Shown here in pieces: positions 6,945-15,678 of a DNA stretch of 21,018 nt. This DNA comes from Lachnoclostridium phytofermentans (GTDB taxonomy: Bacteria > Bacillota > Clostridia > Lachnospirales > Lachnospiraceae). Within the stretch, counting starts at the first letter, position 1, and each line of letters starts with the position of its first letter. A program made the translations under genes and the position numbers. The stretch covers positions 1 to 21,018 of the forward strand of contig DPVV01000282.1 of the NCBI GenBank assembly GCA_003526525.1, written 5' to 3'. The notes under the pieces were generated by a model. The model was not told where the DNA came from, searched no databases, and was given only the letters and a program-made list of their open reading frames with translations.

Positions 6945-9644
6945 ATGAGACAATATCAATATCTGAATGAATATGCTGATTTTATGTTAGAGGACCCAGA
7001 GTTAACAAGTTATCTCTATTTTCCGATTGCAAATGAAAACGGGGTGATGGCATCGGTGACACCTTCCTTACATGGTGATAATAAGATGGGGCAGAATACC
7101 TTTTTATTGGCACCTGTGAGTGCTGAAGAATTACATACCAGTAAAGCATCGAGAAATTTTTGGTTTGACGTGGAAGGGAGAAAGCCTTGGTCGGTGGTTG
7201 GAAATTCCAGTGATCAGCAGGCAAATCTGTTTCAAGAAGAAAAGGAGAAAACCTATTTGAGGGCGGGGGTTATGTGGCAGGAGGTCGAGAGAATCTCAGA
7301 AACTTATGGACTAACAGCCAAGGTGTTATCCCTGGTACCTGCTTCTGGAGAGACCGTAGAGCTTATGAGGGTAACGATACAAAATATTGGTAGTGATAAT
7401 ATAACCTTTACACCGATTGTTGCAATACCATTATATGCAAGATCTGCAGATAACTATAGAGACCATCGTCATGTTACCTCTTTATTACATCGGATTCATA
7501 CAACAGAGTATGGAGTCATTGTAAATCCGACACTTACTTTTGACGAACGTGGGCATAAAAAAAATGAAGTTATTTATGGGGTATTTGGTTCTACAGGGGA
7601 ATCGAATCCTCCTGTATCTTTCTACCCTACGGTAGAAGATTTTATTGGTGAGGGTGGAAGTTTCGAACAACCAAGAGCTCTTTATGCTAAGGACACAGTA
7701 CCAGTTTTGGCTGGTGAAACAATGGCAGGATACGAGGTACTTGGAGGACTAGTATTTGAAAAATTGACCTTAAGGGTGGGAGAAGAAAGGACATATCTTG
7801 TAGCAATGGGGTATGGAAATTCGGAAGAAAACTTTAAGAAAGAAGCTTTTAAGTTCCTTTCATCAAAAGCTTTTGAGGATATATTATTATATACAAAAAA
7901 TTATTGGAATCAGAAAATTAACATTCACTATCATACAGGAAATCAGGACTTTGACCATTTTATGCATTGGGTAAACTTTCAGCCGATGTTACGACGAATC
8001 TATGGTTGCTCCTTCTTACCACACCATGATTATGGAAAAGGTGGAAGAGGGTGGCGTGATCTTTGGCAAGATTGTTTAGCGCTACTTATGATGAACCCGT
8101 CGGGTGTTCGAGGTATGCTGCAAGATAATTTTTCAGGAATCCGTATGGATGGTACGAATGCAACTATCATTGGAGCAAAACAGGGAGAGTTTATTGCAGA
8201 TCGAAATAATATCACAAGAGTATGGATGGATCATGGAGTCTGGCCTTTGTTTACCACAGATTTGTACATAAAGCATAGCGGTGATCTTAACTTCCTATTA
8301 GTGGAGGCGACCTACTTTAAAGATATGCAAGCGGTAAGAGGGGAAGAAAAGGATACCCAATATAACGATGGTCTTGGAAAAAGGGTTAGGACAGTTGAGG
8401 GCGAAGAATACCAAGGAACAATCTTAGAGCACTTATTGCTACAAAACTTAACTGCATTTTATGATGTGGGCGAGCACAATCACATCCGCTTGCGTGGTGC
8501 GGATTGGAATGATGCACTTGATATGGCAAAGGAACGTGGAGAAAGTGTTGCATTTACAGCTGCTTATGCATTAAATCTTACAACACTAGCACAGCTTTTA
8601 GAAAAACTTGAGGAAAGTGGAGTTACAAGTATACTCCTTGCAAAAGAAATGGAACTATTATTTACAGAAGATATTACTTGCTATAGCGATATAAAGCGTA
8701 AAAAGGAAATTCTTTATACTTACTGCAAGCAAGTGAAGGAGACTGTGAGTGGGCATAAAGAGGAGGTTTTAGTATCTGACTTAGTTTGTAATTTAAAGAA
8801 TAAGTCTGAATGGATAAAAGAGCACATCCGTAGCGAAGAATGGTTAACAAATGCGGAAGGATTTCATTGGTTTAATGGCTATTATGATAATCATGGCCAG
8901 AGGGTAGAAGGTGATTTTGCTCAGGGTGTTCGAATGATGTTAACCAGCCAGGTTTTTACGATTATGTCAGGGGTTGCAACAAAAGATCAAGTAAAGGATG
9001 TAATTCGTGCAGCAGATCATTATCTATATGAAGCAAAAATGGGTGGTTATCGACTAAATACTGACTTTGGGGAAGTGAAGCTTGATTTGGGCAGAATGTT
9101 TGGATTTGCCTATGGTCAAAAAGAAAATGGAGCAGTATTTTGTCATATGGCAATTATGTATTCCAATGCTTTATATCAACGCGGTTTTGCTAAAGAGGGA
9201 TATCATGTAATAGATAGCCTATTTAAGCATTGTAACAATTTTGATGTAAGCAGAATATATCCTGGAATTCCAGAATATATCGGAGAAAATGGTCGTGGAT
9301 TATATCATTATCTGACAGGCTCAGCAAGCTGGTTGTTACTCACAGTTCTTACAGAAATGTTTGGTATTAAAGGAAGATTAGGCGATTTATATTTTGAACC
9401 GAAGCTACTCTTGGAGCAATTTAGGCAGGATGGTACAGCAAAGGTTGAATTTATATTTGCAGATAAATCCTTTGAAGTTACGTATCAAAACAGTAAGAAG
9501 ATGGATGTAACAGAGTATCAGGTTGCAGGAATTATATTAGACGGAATGCATTACAAGTCCCAGGATCTTGCTTGTATAAGACGAAGTGATATACTGGAAC
9601 TTTCTGATCATCAAAAGCATTTCATTACAATCATATTAAGCTAG
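6945..9644 (+). CDS. GH94 glycoside phosphorylase, probably laminaribiose/beta-1,3-oligoglucan type
   Basis: This 899-residue cytoplasmic enzyme has no signal peptide. The layout fits GH94: an N-terminal beta-sandwich (about 1-300) and an (alpha/alpha)6 barrel. The GADWNDALDMA motif (Asp520-Trp-Asn-Asp523) holds the region of the GH94 general acid, and YLTGSASWL (Thr791-Gly-Ser793) matches the C-terminal Thr-Gly-Ser phosphate-binding segment. GH94 enzymes split a beta-glucoside with phosphate to give alpha-glucose 1-phosphate and a shorter sugar. Length near 900 and the overall sequence style suggest the laminaribiose phosphorylase branch rather than cellobiose phosphorylase (about 810-820) or the much longer 1,2-beta-oligoglucan enzymes; this is recall-based and not tested. 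The ATG at 6945 is chosen over the in-frame TTG at 6927 because AAAGGAGAG lies between them. A cupin gene follows 14 nt after the stop. Confidence 0.85.
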   Translation: MRQYQYLNEYADFMLEDPELTSYLYFPIANENGVMASVTPSLHGDNKMGQNTFLLAPVSAEELHTSKASRNFWFDVEGRKPWSVVGNSSDQQANLFQEEKEKTYLRAGVMWQEVERISETYGLTAKVLSLVPASGETVELMRVTIQNIGSDNITFTPIVAIPLYARSADNYRDHRHVTSLLHRIHTTEYGVIVNPTLTFDERGHKKNEVIYGVFGSTGESNPPVSFYPTVEDFIGEGGSFEQPRALYAKDTVPVLAGETMAGYEVLGGLVFEKLTLRVGEERTYLVAMGYGNSEENFKKEAFKFLSSKAFEDILLYTKNYWNQKINIHYHTGNQDFDHFMHWVNFQPMLRRIYGCSFLPHHDYGKGGRGWRDLWQDCLALLMMNPSGVRGMLQDNFSGIRMDGTNATIIGAKQGEFIADRNNITRVWMDHGVWPLFTTDLYIKHSGDLNFLLVEATYFKDMQAVRGEEKDTQYNDGLGKRVRTVEGEEYQGTILEHLLLQNLTAFYDVGEHNHIRLRGADWNDALDMAKERGESVAFTAAYALNLTTLAQLLEKLEESGVTSILLAKEMELLFTEDITCYSDIKRKKEILYTYCKQVKETVSGHKEEVLVSDLVCNLKNKSEWIKEHIRSEEWLTNAEGFHWFNGYYDNHGQRVEGDFAQGVRMMLTSQVFTIMSGVATKDQVKDVIRAADHYLYEAKMGGYRLNTDFGEVKLDLGRMFGFAYGQKENGAVFCHMAIMYSNALYQRGFAKEGYHVIDSLFKHCNNFDVSRIYPGIPEYIGENGRGLYHYLTGSASWLLLTVLTEMFGIKGRLGDLYFEPKLLLEQFRQDGTAKVEFIFADKSFEVTYQNSKKMDVTEYQVAGIILDGMHYKSQDLACIRRSDILELSDHQKHFITIILS

Positions 9645-9658
9645 TGAGGAGACCTATT

Positions 9659-10084
9659 ATGAAAAAAGAATGGATTGAAGTAGTTAGTTATGATAGGGAT
9701 GGATATCAACCATTAATAGATTTTGAATCATGGCGAGTTGCTATCTTAAATTATTGTGAAGAGCTTTCGATTGATCAGATTGAAAACATGCAAAAGCACA
9801 ATAAAACGGATGAAGTATTTGTTTTATTAGAGGGAGAATGCACTTTATTTACTGGTGGGATGGGTGATAGTTTAGAGGAAATAGATGCTATCTTTATGGA
9901 ACCGAATCGAATATATAATGTAAAAAAAGGAGTTTGGCATACTCATACCTTAAATCAGCAAGGAAAAGTACTAATCGTTGAAAACCGAGATACTTCAGAC
10001 GAAAATTCGCCAACTATCTTATTAAATTTGGATCAGAAGGCAGTTTTGCAAAAGAAATGCCACTATTACCAAAGTATGGTATAA
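9659..10084 (+). CDS. Small single-domain cupin protein
   Basis: This 141-residue protein has the two cupin motifs: a first with HNKTDEVFVLLEGECTLFTGG (conserved His, Glu and Gly-rich turn) and a second with NRIYNVKKGVWHTHTLNQQ (a His pair for the metal). It is thus a likely metal-binding beta-barrel. No enzymatic family is recognised; such cupins near sugar enzymes are often sugar isomerase- or epimerase-like or sugar-binding. The ATG at 9659 follows GAGGAG. The in-frame GTG at 9644 lies before that ribosome site and is rejected. It sits between the GH94 and sensor genes without a terminator, which ties it to the same glycan pathway. Confidence 0.75.
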   Translation: MKKEWIEVVSYDRDGYQPLIDFESWRVAILNYCEELSIDQIENMQKHNKTDEVFVLLEGECTLFTGGMGDSLEEIDAIFMEPNRIYNVKKGVWHTHTLNQQGKVLIVENRDTSDENSPTILLNLDQKAVLQKKCHYYQSMV

Positions 10085-10158
10085 TGTTTATGCAATATTA
10101 CAATGAACAGAATAGATGTTACTAAATAGGATGAAAGCGTGAACTTGGAGGGAACAAT

Positions 10159-11952
10159 ATGAACGTAAGGAAAGCAGTCCAAGCTATCAAGAGAAGAATC
10201 AACATACGTACTAAGATAATTTTCTTATATCTAAGTGTTCTAATCTTATCATTCACGCTTTCTGTAGGGATATTTCGCATTATTCATCAAAAAAGTTTGG
10301 AACGAGAGGTCGGAGATGCTGCGATGCAGACCGTCAATGCATTAAAGGGAAATTTAAATTTTATATTCGACAATGTTAACCAGTTTTCCACACTGATATA
10401 CTTTGATCGTAATGTTCAAAATTCTTTAAAAAACATTGATTCTGCTAGCATTGATCCTCATATCCACCAGACAATTCAGAGTAGCCTTGTAAACATGTTA
10501 CTTTCAGGCGATTACATATCGAGTGTATTTATTTTTGATATATATAACAACTATTATTACTCTCATAAAATTGGACCCATCTCCGTAAACAAAGACAAGG
10601 TGTATCAAACCAACTGGTTTCAGGACTTAAAACAAAATAAGGGTGAGCCAATGTTTATCTCAAAAAGTGAAGATATCATTCAGTTTATTACTAGACCAGA
10701 TCATAATTATATCTCACTTGTTCGTGAAATATCCGATGTTGATGACTATTCCCCTTTGGCAACACTTTTACTAACCATTGATGAAAAAACAATTCAAAAA
10801 TACTTTGATGAGGTTGGAAAACAATACAATTCACAGTATTGTATCGTTGATTCTAAGGGCAATTATGTAATTTACCCCTCCAATTATGATAAGACAATGG
10901 ACGAGTATTTTCTGATGGAGCAAGAGGTAGAGAATGGTTATGAGGTCTGTCATGCGAATAGCCAATCAGTGATTTTAGCAAGGCAAAACCTAAATATTCA
11001 TGATTGGAAGTTAGTTGGTATGCTTCCTATCAGCGATAATATGAATTTAAGTGAGTATTATAAGTCTTCCATCCTACTTATCATTGGCCTTAATTTTATA
11101 TTTGTGTTTGTATGTTCCCTAGTTCTAACAAAGTTAATCTTTCATCCGCTCTCAAAAGTTCAAAAACAAATGGAGATGGTGGAACGTGGTGAATTTATTG
11201 AAATGCCTATAAACCCAGAGCAAACCGATGAGATTTCACAACTTAAAAGGGTATTTAACCAGATGGTTCGGGCAATTATTGACTTAATCCATCAGGTGAA
11301 GAAGGAAGAAAAAATTATTGCCCAAGGGGAACTACAATTATTACAGGCGCAAATCAATCCTCATTTTCTATACAATACCTTAGATGCTGTTTCCGCACTT
11401 GCACTTATTGAAGATCATGAAAATTGCCTTAAGATGACACAAGCTCTGGGGAATTTTTATCGAAATAGTTTAAATAGTGGCCAGGATTTAGTTACAGTGG
11501 ATGATGAGCAAAGTTGTATTGAAAGTTATGTGACCATATTAAATATTCGTTATGATAATAAAGTTACACTTGTATGTGACATAGAACATAGGATAAAAAA
11601 AGAGCCTATCTTAAAACTGATTCTCCAGCCAATCGTCGAGAATGCAGTACATCATGGTATTCGGAACAAAGAGGGACAGGGGACGATTCATGTGAAAGGA
11701 TATCTTGATGAGGAGGACATTATTTTTATCATTACAGACGATGGTGTTGGAATGTCTGAGGAACGGATAAAACAAATTCTTGAGGGAAAAACAAAGACCG
11801 GAAAATCAGGTTTTGGTTTGTATAGTTCAATTCAAAGGATAGCGTTATTTTACGATGTAAAAAATCCTATGACAATTCATAGTGAAGTTGGCATTGGTAC
11901 AGAAGTAATTCTTCGAGTTAAGAAAATCCAAGGAATAGAAACAGGCAAATAA
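10159..11952 (+). CDS. YesM-like sensor histidine kinase
   Basis: This 597-residue kinase has TM1 at about 19-41, an extracellular sensor domain (about 42-302, Cache-like), TM2 at about 303-326, a HAMP linker and a His_kinase (LytS/YesM type) domain with INPHFLYNTL, where His402 is the likely phospho-acceptor. The ATPase part has the N-box IVENAVHHGI, the G1 box DDGVGMS and GKSGFGLYSS. Its start has TTGGAGGGA 6 nt upstream. In Firmicutes this family pairs with AraC-type regulators to control carbohydrate transport, and the partner is the next gene. Its extracellular domain probably senses a sugar directly or through a binding protein. Confidence 0.92.
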   Translation: MNVRKAVQAIKRRINIRTKIIFLYLSVLILSFTLSVGIFRIIHQKSLEREVGDAAMQTVNALKGNLNFIFDNVNQFSTLIYFDRNVQNSLKNIDSASIDPHIHQTIQSSLVNMLLSGDYISSVFIFDIYNNYYYSHKIGPISVNKDKVYQTNWFQDLKQNKGEPMFISKSEDIIQFITRPDHNYISLVREISDVDDYSPLATLLLTIDEKTIQKYFDEVGKQYNSQYCIVDSKGNYVIYPSNYDKTMDEYFLMEQEVENGYEVCHANSQSVILARQNLNIHDWKLVGMLPISDNMNLSEYYKSSILLIIGLNFIFVFVCSLVLTKLIFHPLSKVQKQMEMVERGEFIEMPINPEQTDEISQLKRVFNQMVRAIIDLIHQVKKEEKIIAQGELQLLQAQINPHFLYNTLDAVSALALIEDHENCLKMTQALGNFYRNSLNSGQDLVTVDDEQSCIESYVTILNIRYDNKVTLVCDIEHRIKKEPILKLILQPIVENAVHHGIRNKEGQGTIHVKGYLDEEDIIFIITDDGVGMSEERIKQILEGKTKTGKSGFGLYSSIQRIALFYDVKNPMTIHSEVGIGTEVILRVKKIQGIETGK

Positions 11953-12015
11953 ATCAATTGATACGATAGGTTTTGTATCTAAATAATACGAAAAAGCGTA
12001 GAAATGGTGGTTTAT

Positions 12016-13596
12016 ATGAAAATAAAAGTTTTATTAGTAGATGATGAAAAATTAGAGCGCGTATTGATTCGTAAAGGATTTCAGTGGGAAGAGCGAGGAT
12101 TTGAGATTATCGGTGAAGCTTCTCATGGAGAAGAAGCGTTAGATATCATGAATCATAAACAACCAGATTTGGTTGTTACGGATATTAATATGCCTTTTAT
12201 GGATGGGCTAGAACTTACAGAGGAGATTCTGAAACAGTATCCTCAATGCAAAGTTATCATTGTTACTGGTTATCGAGAGTTCGATTATGCCAGAAGGGCT
12301 GTAAAACTTGGTGTAAAAGATTTTTTATTAAAACCTGTGAATATAAAGGATTTGGAAGAAACTGTTACCAAAGTTAAAAAAGAGATTGAGGAGCAAAAGA
12401 GTATTAATACAGAATATGTTAAATTACAAGAAACTGTTCATGAACATCATGAAATAGTAATAGAGAGCTTTCTACAGCGTCTAGTAGAAGGAAGAGTGGA
12501 AGAAGAAGAGGCAAGGAATAAACTTACTCTCTATGGTTATGAAGGAATATTAAAGAGAAATTGCTGTATTAATATTAAGCCTATTTTCTCACCAGAGACT
12601 AAGGAGGAAGAAAAATTACAATTAAGTAGGGAAATGCTCTTTGTTGCAAAGTCAATCGGCAGTGATGATATGGTTATCTTTCAACATTTCTTGTATAATA
12701 TCATTCTTTTTATTCCAAACCTAGAAGGAATGGAGGAAGAAGCGATAGCGCATAAGCTTTTAGAACGTATCTTAAATCAATTGAGATTAGAATGTATTAT
12801 TGGAATAAGCGAGGTACAGAATGGGTTTCAAGGCATTCTTCATACTTATATCCAGAGCCAAAAAGCAATTTCAACGAGTGTTATCTTAGGGAAAAATTGT
12901 GTTATTCCATATCGTGAGTATCGTAGAATGAAAAGAAAAAGTAGTTCTATGGAGAAATTTGATTGGAAAGAATTTATTGTTGCTATAGAGGATGGGATGG
13001 AGAGTCAGGTTTTTGATTCCATAGATTATTATCTTAAGGCTATGAGTAAGGAAGGATTATTCGATCCGAATTATCTAAAATTAAGCACGATGAGTATGCT
13101 ATCGAAAGCATCTACCGTTTTAACGAAGTATGGAAAAAGTTTGGAAGATATTATTGATCAGGATGATATGTATGCCAAGGTTTCTAAAATCGATACCATA
13201 TGGAGTATGAAACAGTATTTAAAAGAAAGTATTGGAGTGATATTGAATTATCATAATACCATCCGAAGTAAAAAAAGTAAATTAATTGACCAAGTAGTTA
13301 CTTATCTTGAAGTACATCTATATGAGCAGAACTTAACACTAAAGAGAATTGCTAAAGATGTCTATGTGAATGAAAGCTATCTAAGTCGTATATTTAAAAA
13401 GGAAATGGGTGAAAGTCTGATTGAGTATATTACGAGAAAGCGAATAGAAGAAAGCAAGAGATTACTAGATACGACAGATTTAAAGGTTTATGAAATTGCG
13501 GAAAGAGTTGGGATTAGCGATCCACATTATTTTAGTATCTGCTTCAAAAAGCAGGTTGGGGTAATGGTTAAGGAATATAAAAAGCAAAGGGTATAA
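12016..13596 (+). CDS. YesN-like response regulator with AraC-type DNA-binding domain
   Basis: This protein of 526 residues has an N-terminal receiver domain (1 to about 120) with acidic Asp9-Asp10, phospho-acceptor Asp56 in VVTDINMPFMDG and the Lys in LLKPV. A long linker follows (about 120-420), then two AraC helix-turn-helix motifs (LTLKRIAKDVYVNESYLSRIF and LKVYEIAERVGISDPHYFSICF). The ATG at 12016 is preferred because TGGTGG lies 5 nt upstream; the ATG at 12004 would add four residues and has no clear ribosome site. It most likely activates the importer that starts at 14183 and perhaps the GH94 genes. The stop codon is inside a tandem repeat. Confidence 0.92.
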   Translation: MKIKVLLVDDEKLERVLIRKGFQWEERGFEIIGEASHGEEALDIMNHKQPDLVVTDINMPFMDGLELTEEILKQYPQCKVIIVTGYREFDYARRAVKLGVKDFLLKPVNIKDLEETVTKVKKEIEEQKSINTEYVKLQETVHEHHEIVIESFLQRLVEGRVEEEEARNKLTLYGYEGILKRNCCINIKPIFSPETKEEEKLQLSREMLFVAKSIGSDDMVIFQHFLYNIILFIPNLEGMEEEAIAHKLLERILNQLRLECIIGISEVQNGFQGILHTYIQSQKAISTSVILGKNCVIPYREYRRMKRKSSSMEKFDWKEFIVAIEDGMESQVFDSIDYYLKAMSKEGLFDPNYLKLSTMSMLSKASTVLTKYGKSLEDIIDQDDMYAKVSKIDTIWSMKQYLKESIGVILNYHNTIRSKKSKLIDQVVTYLEVHLYEQNLTLKRIAKDVYVNESYLSRIFKKEMGESLIEYITRKRIEESKRLLDTTDLKVYEIAERVGISDPHYFSICFKKQVGVMVKEYKKQRV

Positions 13597-13655
13597 AAGC
13601 AAAGAATACATAAAAGCAAAGAATACATAAAAGCAAAGAATACATAAAAGCAAAG
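13593..13655. repeat. 17-bp tandem repeat overlapping the regulator stop codon
   Basis: The unit ATAAAAGCAAAGAATAC occurs three times in full (13593-13609, 13610-13626, 13627-13643) with a 12-nt partial copy after that. The end of the coding sequence just before it (ATAAAAAGCAAAGGG) looks like a diverged copy. The stop TAA (13594-13596) lies in the first unit. This is probably a slippage-born minisatellite; any function is unknown. Confidence 0.9.
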
Positions 13656-13699
13656 GGCAAAGAAATCTAGCTCAAAACAATTGTTAGAGTCTTGAATGT

Positions 13700-13748
13700 A
13701 AAAAGTGAGTAAGGAGAGAATGCGAAGCTACCTACTCACTTTTTATAT
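13700..13748 (+). terminator. Terminator after the YesN-like regulator
   Basis: A perfect 12-bp outer stem (13700-13711 with 13733-13744) has five A residues at its base on one side and five T on the other, so it could stop transcription in both directions. It closes the GH94-cupin-kinase-regulator unit. Confidence 0.85.
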
Positions 13749-13845
13749 TCCTTGATTTTACAGGTAACTTTGAAATGTCTACAAGAAAATAGACTACTTT
13801 TTAAGCTATTCCATTTGATTAAAAATTTTCGCTATAGTAAAAATA

Positions 13846-13881
13846 GTAACCTTTTTTGTAAAAATATTAAATTGAGGTTAC
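13846..13881. promoter_or_regulatory. Inverted repeat over the importer promoter
   Basis: GTAACCT (13846-13852) and AGGTTAC (13875-13881) are perfect inverted 7-mers with centres 29 bp apart; the right arm overlaps the -35. This fits a two-site operator, plausibly for the YesN-like regulator or a repressor. The T-run after the right arm could instead make it a weak terminator of anything reading in. Confidence 0.45.
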
Positions 13882-13900
13882 CGTCTTTTTTTTATATACT
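13872..13900 (+). promoter_or_regulatory. Promoter of the importer/GH30 operon
   Basis: The -35 TTGAGG (13872-13877) and -10 TATACT (13895-13900) are 17 bp apart. The start would be near 13907, about 276 nt before the binding-protein ATG. Confidence 0.6.
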
Positions 13901-14122
13901 TTCATTATCAACAAAGCATGCAATGTTAGGTAGTGATAGTGTACATAGGAGGTGTTCCTATTCTTAACGATAGGTATTACCAGTAGGAAGAAACAATGAG
14001 GAATACGAAATGGCTTTTGATGCCGTCTTGCAAGCGAGCGTGATAAGGTCAATGATAGGAGAATCATAAGTTAGAAATTGTTTTGGGGGGTTTTAGGAAA
14101 GTAAAACAAATAGAGTAATTAG

Positions 14123-14136
14123 TGTAAGCGCACAAA
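14123..14136. promoter_or_regulatory. cre-like catabolite repression site
   Basis: TGTAAGCGCACAAA matches the cre pattern TGNAANCGNWNNCA except at one position. It is about 215 nt downstream of the predicted start, where CcpA could act as a roadblock. It overlaps a small hairpin, so the match could have another cause. Confidence 0.35.
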
Positions 14137-14159
14137 ATTCATATTGTTTTATATGCGCT
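14127..14159 (+). promoter_or_regulatory. Hairpin in the SBP leader
   Basis: AGCGCA (14127-14132) pairs with TGCGCT (14154-14159), with an inner AAAA/TTTT pairing. It ends 14 nt before the GGAGGG ribosome site. It has no T-run, so it is not a terminator. It may protect the message or affect translation of the binding protein. Confidence 0.35.
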
Positions 14160-14182
14160 AAAGCAGAAGAATGGAGGGTATT

Positions 14183-15487
14183 ATGAGAAAATTAGTAAAA
14201 AGGTTAGCAGCACTTTTCTTAGTTGGAACATTAACCTTTAGTATGGTAGCTTGTGGTAAGAACAATGATAAAGCAACGAATAAAGATGGTGAGGACACGG
14301 TAACTCTTAATGTTTGGCATCAATGGTCAAATGATACCAATGAATTAAAGAAACTCTATGATGAGGCAGTAGTAGTATATCAAAAAGATCATCCAAATGT
14401 GAAAATAAATACACAGACATTAGATACAGAAGCATATAAGACAAAGATTTCAGCAGAATTTGCAGGAAAAGCAAGTGGTATTGATGTATTTTATTACTGG
14501 GGTGCTGGAATGGCTAGAAAGCTTGTGAATGCAGATAAATTACTTGCGCTTGATAATTATCTGACAGAAGAGGTAAAAGCGAAGATACTTCCTGGTTCAA
14601 CTACAGCATTTGTATACGATGTAAAAACATATTCTGTTCCAATGTTTTCATGGTATATGACGATGTTTTGTAACAGAGATCTGTTTGATCAAGCAGGAGC
14701 TACAATTCCAACGACCTACGATGAGCTTGTAGCAGCAGTTGATAAGTTGAATACTTTAGACGGTGTAATACCAATAGCAGCGGGAGCAAAAGATGGTTGG
14801 AATGCAGCATTTATTTATCAAGCATTAGCACTTCGTGAAGTTGGTGCAACAAGTATTAATTCAATGTTAAGCGGTAATGCAAAGTTCGAAGGAGAAGGAT
14901 ATGCAGAAGCAGCTAAAAAAGTTGTAGATTTATATCAAATGGGCGCCTTCGGTAAAAATCCTTTAGAATCTGGTAATGATGATGCAAACTCTGCCTTTAT
15001 TAGCGGAAAAGCTGCTATCAGAATAATGGGAAGCTGGTTTGCAAATCAAGTATACACAGATACTACAGCGACAATAAATCCTGAGAATGTAGTAGCATGT
15101 AAGATTCCAGTTATTGAAGGAAAGGGAAATGCAACGGATTATGCTGGTGGTTTTGTAGAGTCCTTCTGGGTAAATAAGAATACGAAATACGAAAAAGAAG
15201 CAGCTGAATTCGCAATCTATATCAACGAGAAGATGGGAAAAGCAGCATATGAAACTGGTACTGGATTCTGTGGTTGGAATGTCGACTTAGATGAGAGTAA
15301 ATTAAATCCTTTATTTATCCAGATTAAAGGCTTATTAGCCGATAGTGTGGAAGGTGTATTGGCTTGGGATACTTCCTTAGATGCGAATCCAGCTACCATT
15401 CACAATGAACAGGTTCAGACACTATTTGCTCCAAATGCTGATGTAACAGCATTTATAAATGAGCATCAAGCAGCAATTAATAAATAA
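14183..15487 (+). CDS. Sugar ABC transporter substrate-binding lipoprotein
   Basis: This 434-residue protein starts with a lipoprotein signal (MRKLVKRL, then a hydrophobic core) and a lipobox ending in Cys24 (MVAC). It is therefore anchored outside the membrane. The mature part has family 1 solute-binding features (VTLNVWHQWSND near the start, FYYWGAGMARKLV, AAIRIMGSWFANQVY). It should capture an oligosaccharide and deliver it to the two permeases downstream. GGAGGG lies 4-5 nt before this ATG; the in-frame ATG at 14171 is upstream of that site and is rejected. No ATPase gene is in the operon, so a shared MsmX-type ATPase probably drives import. Confidence 0.92.
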   Translation: MRKLVKRLAALFLVGTLTFSMVACGKNNDKATNKDGEDTVTLNVWHQWSNDTNELKKLYDEAVVVYQKDHPNVKINTQTLDTEAYKTKISAEFAGKASGIDVFYYWGAGMARKLVNADKLLALDNYLTEEVKAKILPGSTTAFVYDVKTYSVPMFSWYMTMFCNRDLFDQAGATIPTTYDELVAAVDKLNTLDGVIPIAAGAKDGWNAAFIYQALALREVGATSINSMLSGNAKFEGEGYAEAAKKVVDLYQMGAFGKNPLESGNDDANSAFISGKAAIRIMGSWFANQVYTDTTATINPENVVACKIPVIEGKGNATDYAGGFVESFWVNKNTKYEKEAAEFAIYINEKMGKAAYETGTGFCGWNVDLDESKLNPLFIQIKGLLADSVEGVLAWDTSLDANPATIHNEQVQTLFAPNADVTAFINEHQAAINK

Positions 15488-15557
15488 TGTTGTTGCATCA
15501 TGCGCAAAGCGACATGAGGAATGATAGATTCAAATTTTTTAGTAGTATGAAAAGCAA

Positions 15558-15606
15558 GGCTGTGTCTAAATGAATAGGTATCTGTCATTTTGCACAGCCC
15601 TTTTTA
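15558..15606 (+). terminator. Internal terminator between binding protein and permeases
   Basis: GGCTGTG (15558-15564) pairs with CACAGCC (15593-15599), with an inner AAATGA/TCATTT pairing, followed by C and five T. Partial termination here would give more binding protein than permease, the usual stoichiometry for these importers. Confidence 0.7.
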
Positions 15607-15678
15607 TAAGCAAAAATAATAGAAAGGGTTCACTTTGTCTAACAAACGCCCTTGAAATAAGTATGGGAGGGATTTTCT

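Larger units (their letters stand above)
13597..14182. other. 586-nt gene-free stretch between the regulator and the importer genes
   Basis: In order this holds the tandem repeat, the terminator at 13700, the inverted repeat and promoter near 13846-13900, and a leader of about 280 nt reaching the SBP start. The leader has several possible short stems (for example 13948-13965 around TAGGA-GGTGT-TCCTA) and a cre-like site near its end. No riboswitch class was recognised. Two short frames in it (71 codons +, 66 codons -) have no ribosome site or protein-like makeup and are not called. Confidence 0.6.

Noticed and set aside
13593..13655. CRISPR-like array
   Set aside because: The 17-bp units are directly adjacent with no spacers and there are no cas genes; it is a plain tandem repeat.
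13752..13967. 71-codon + strand frame after the regulator terminator
   Set aside because: It spans the inverted repeat and promoter, has no ribosome site, and its product is a low-complexity mix of Lys, Asn, Ser and Phe typical of translated AT-rich noncoding DNA.
13867..14067. 66-codon - strand frame in the importer leader
   Set aside because: No ribosome site or promoter on the - strand, and it lies across the + strand promoter and leader.
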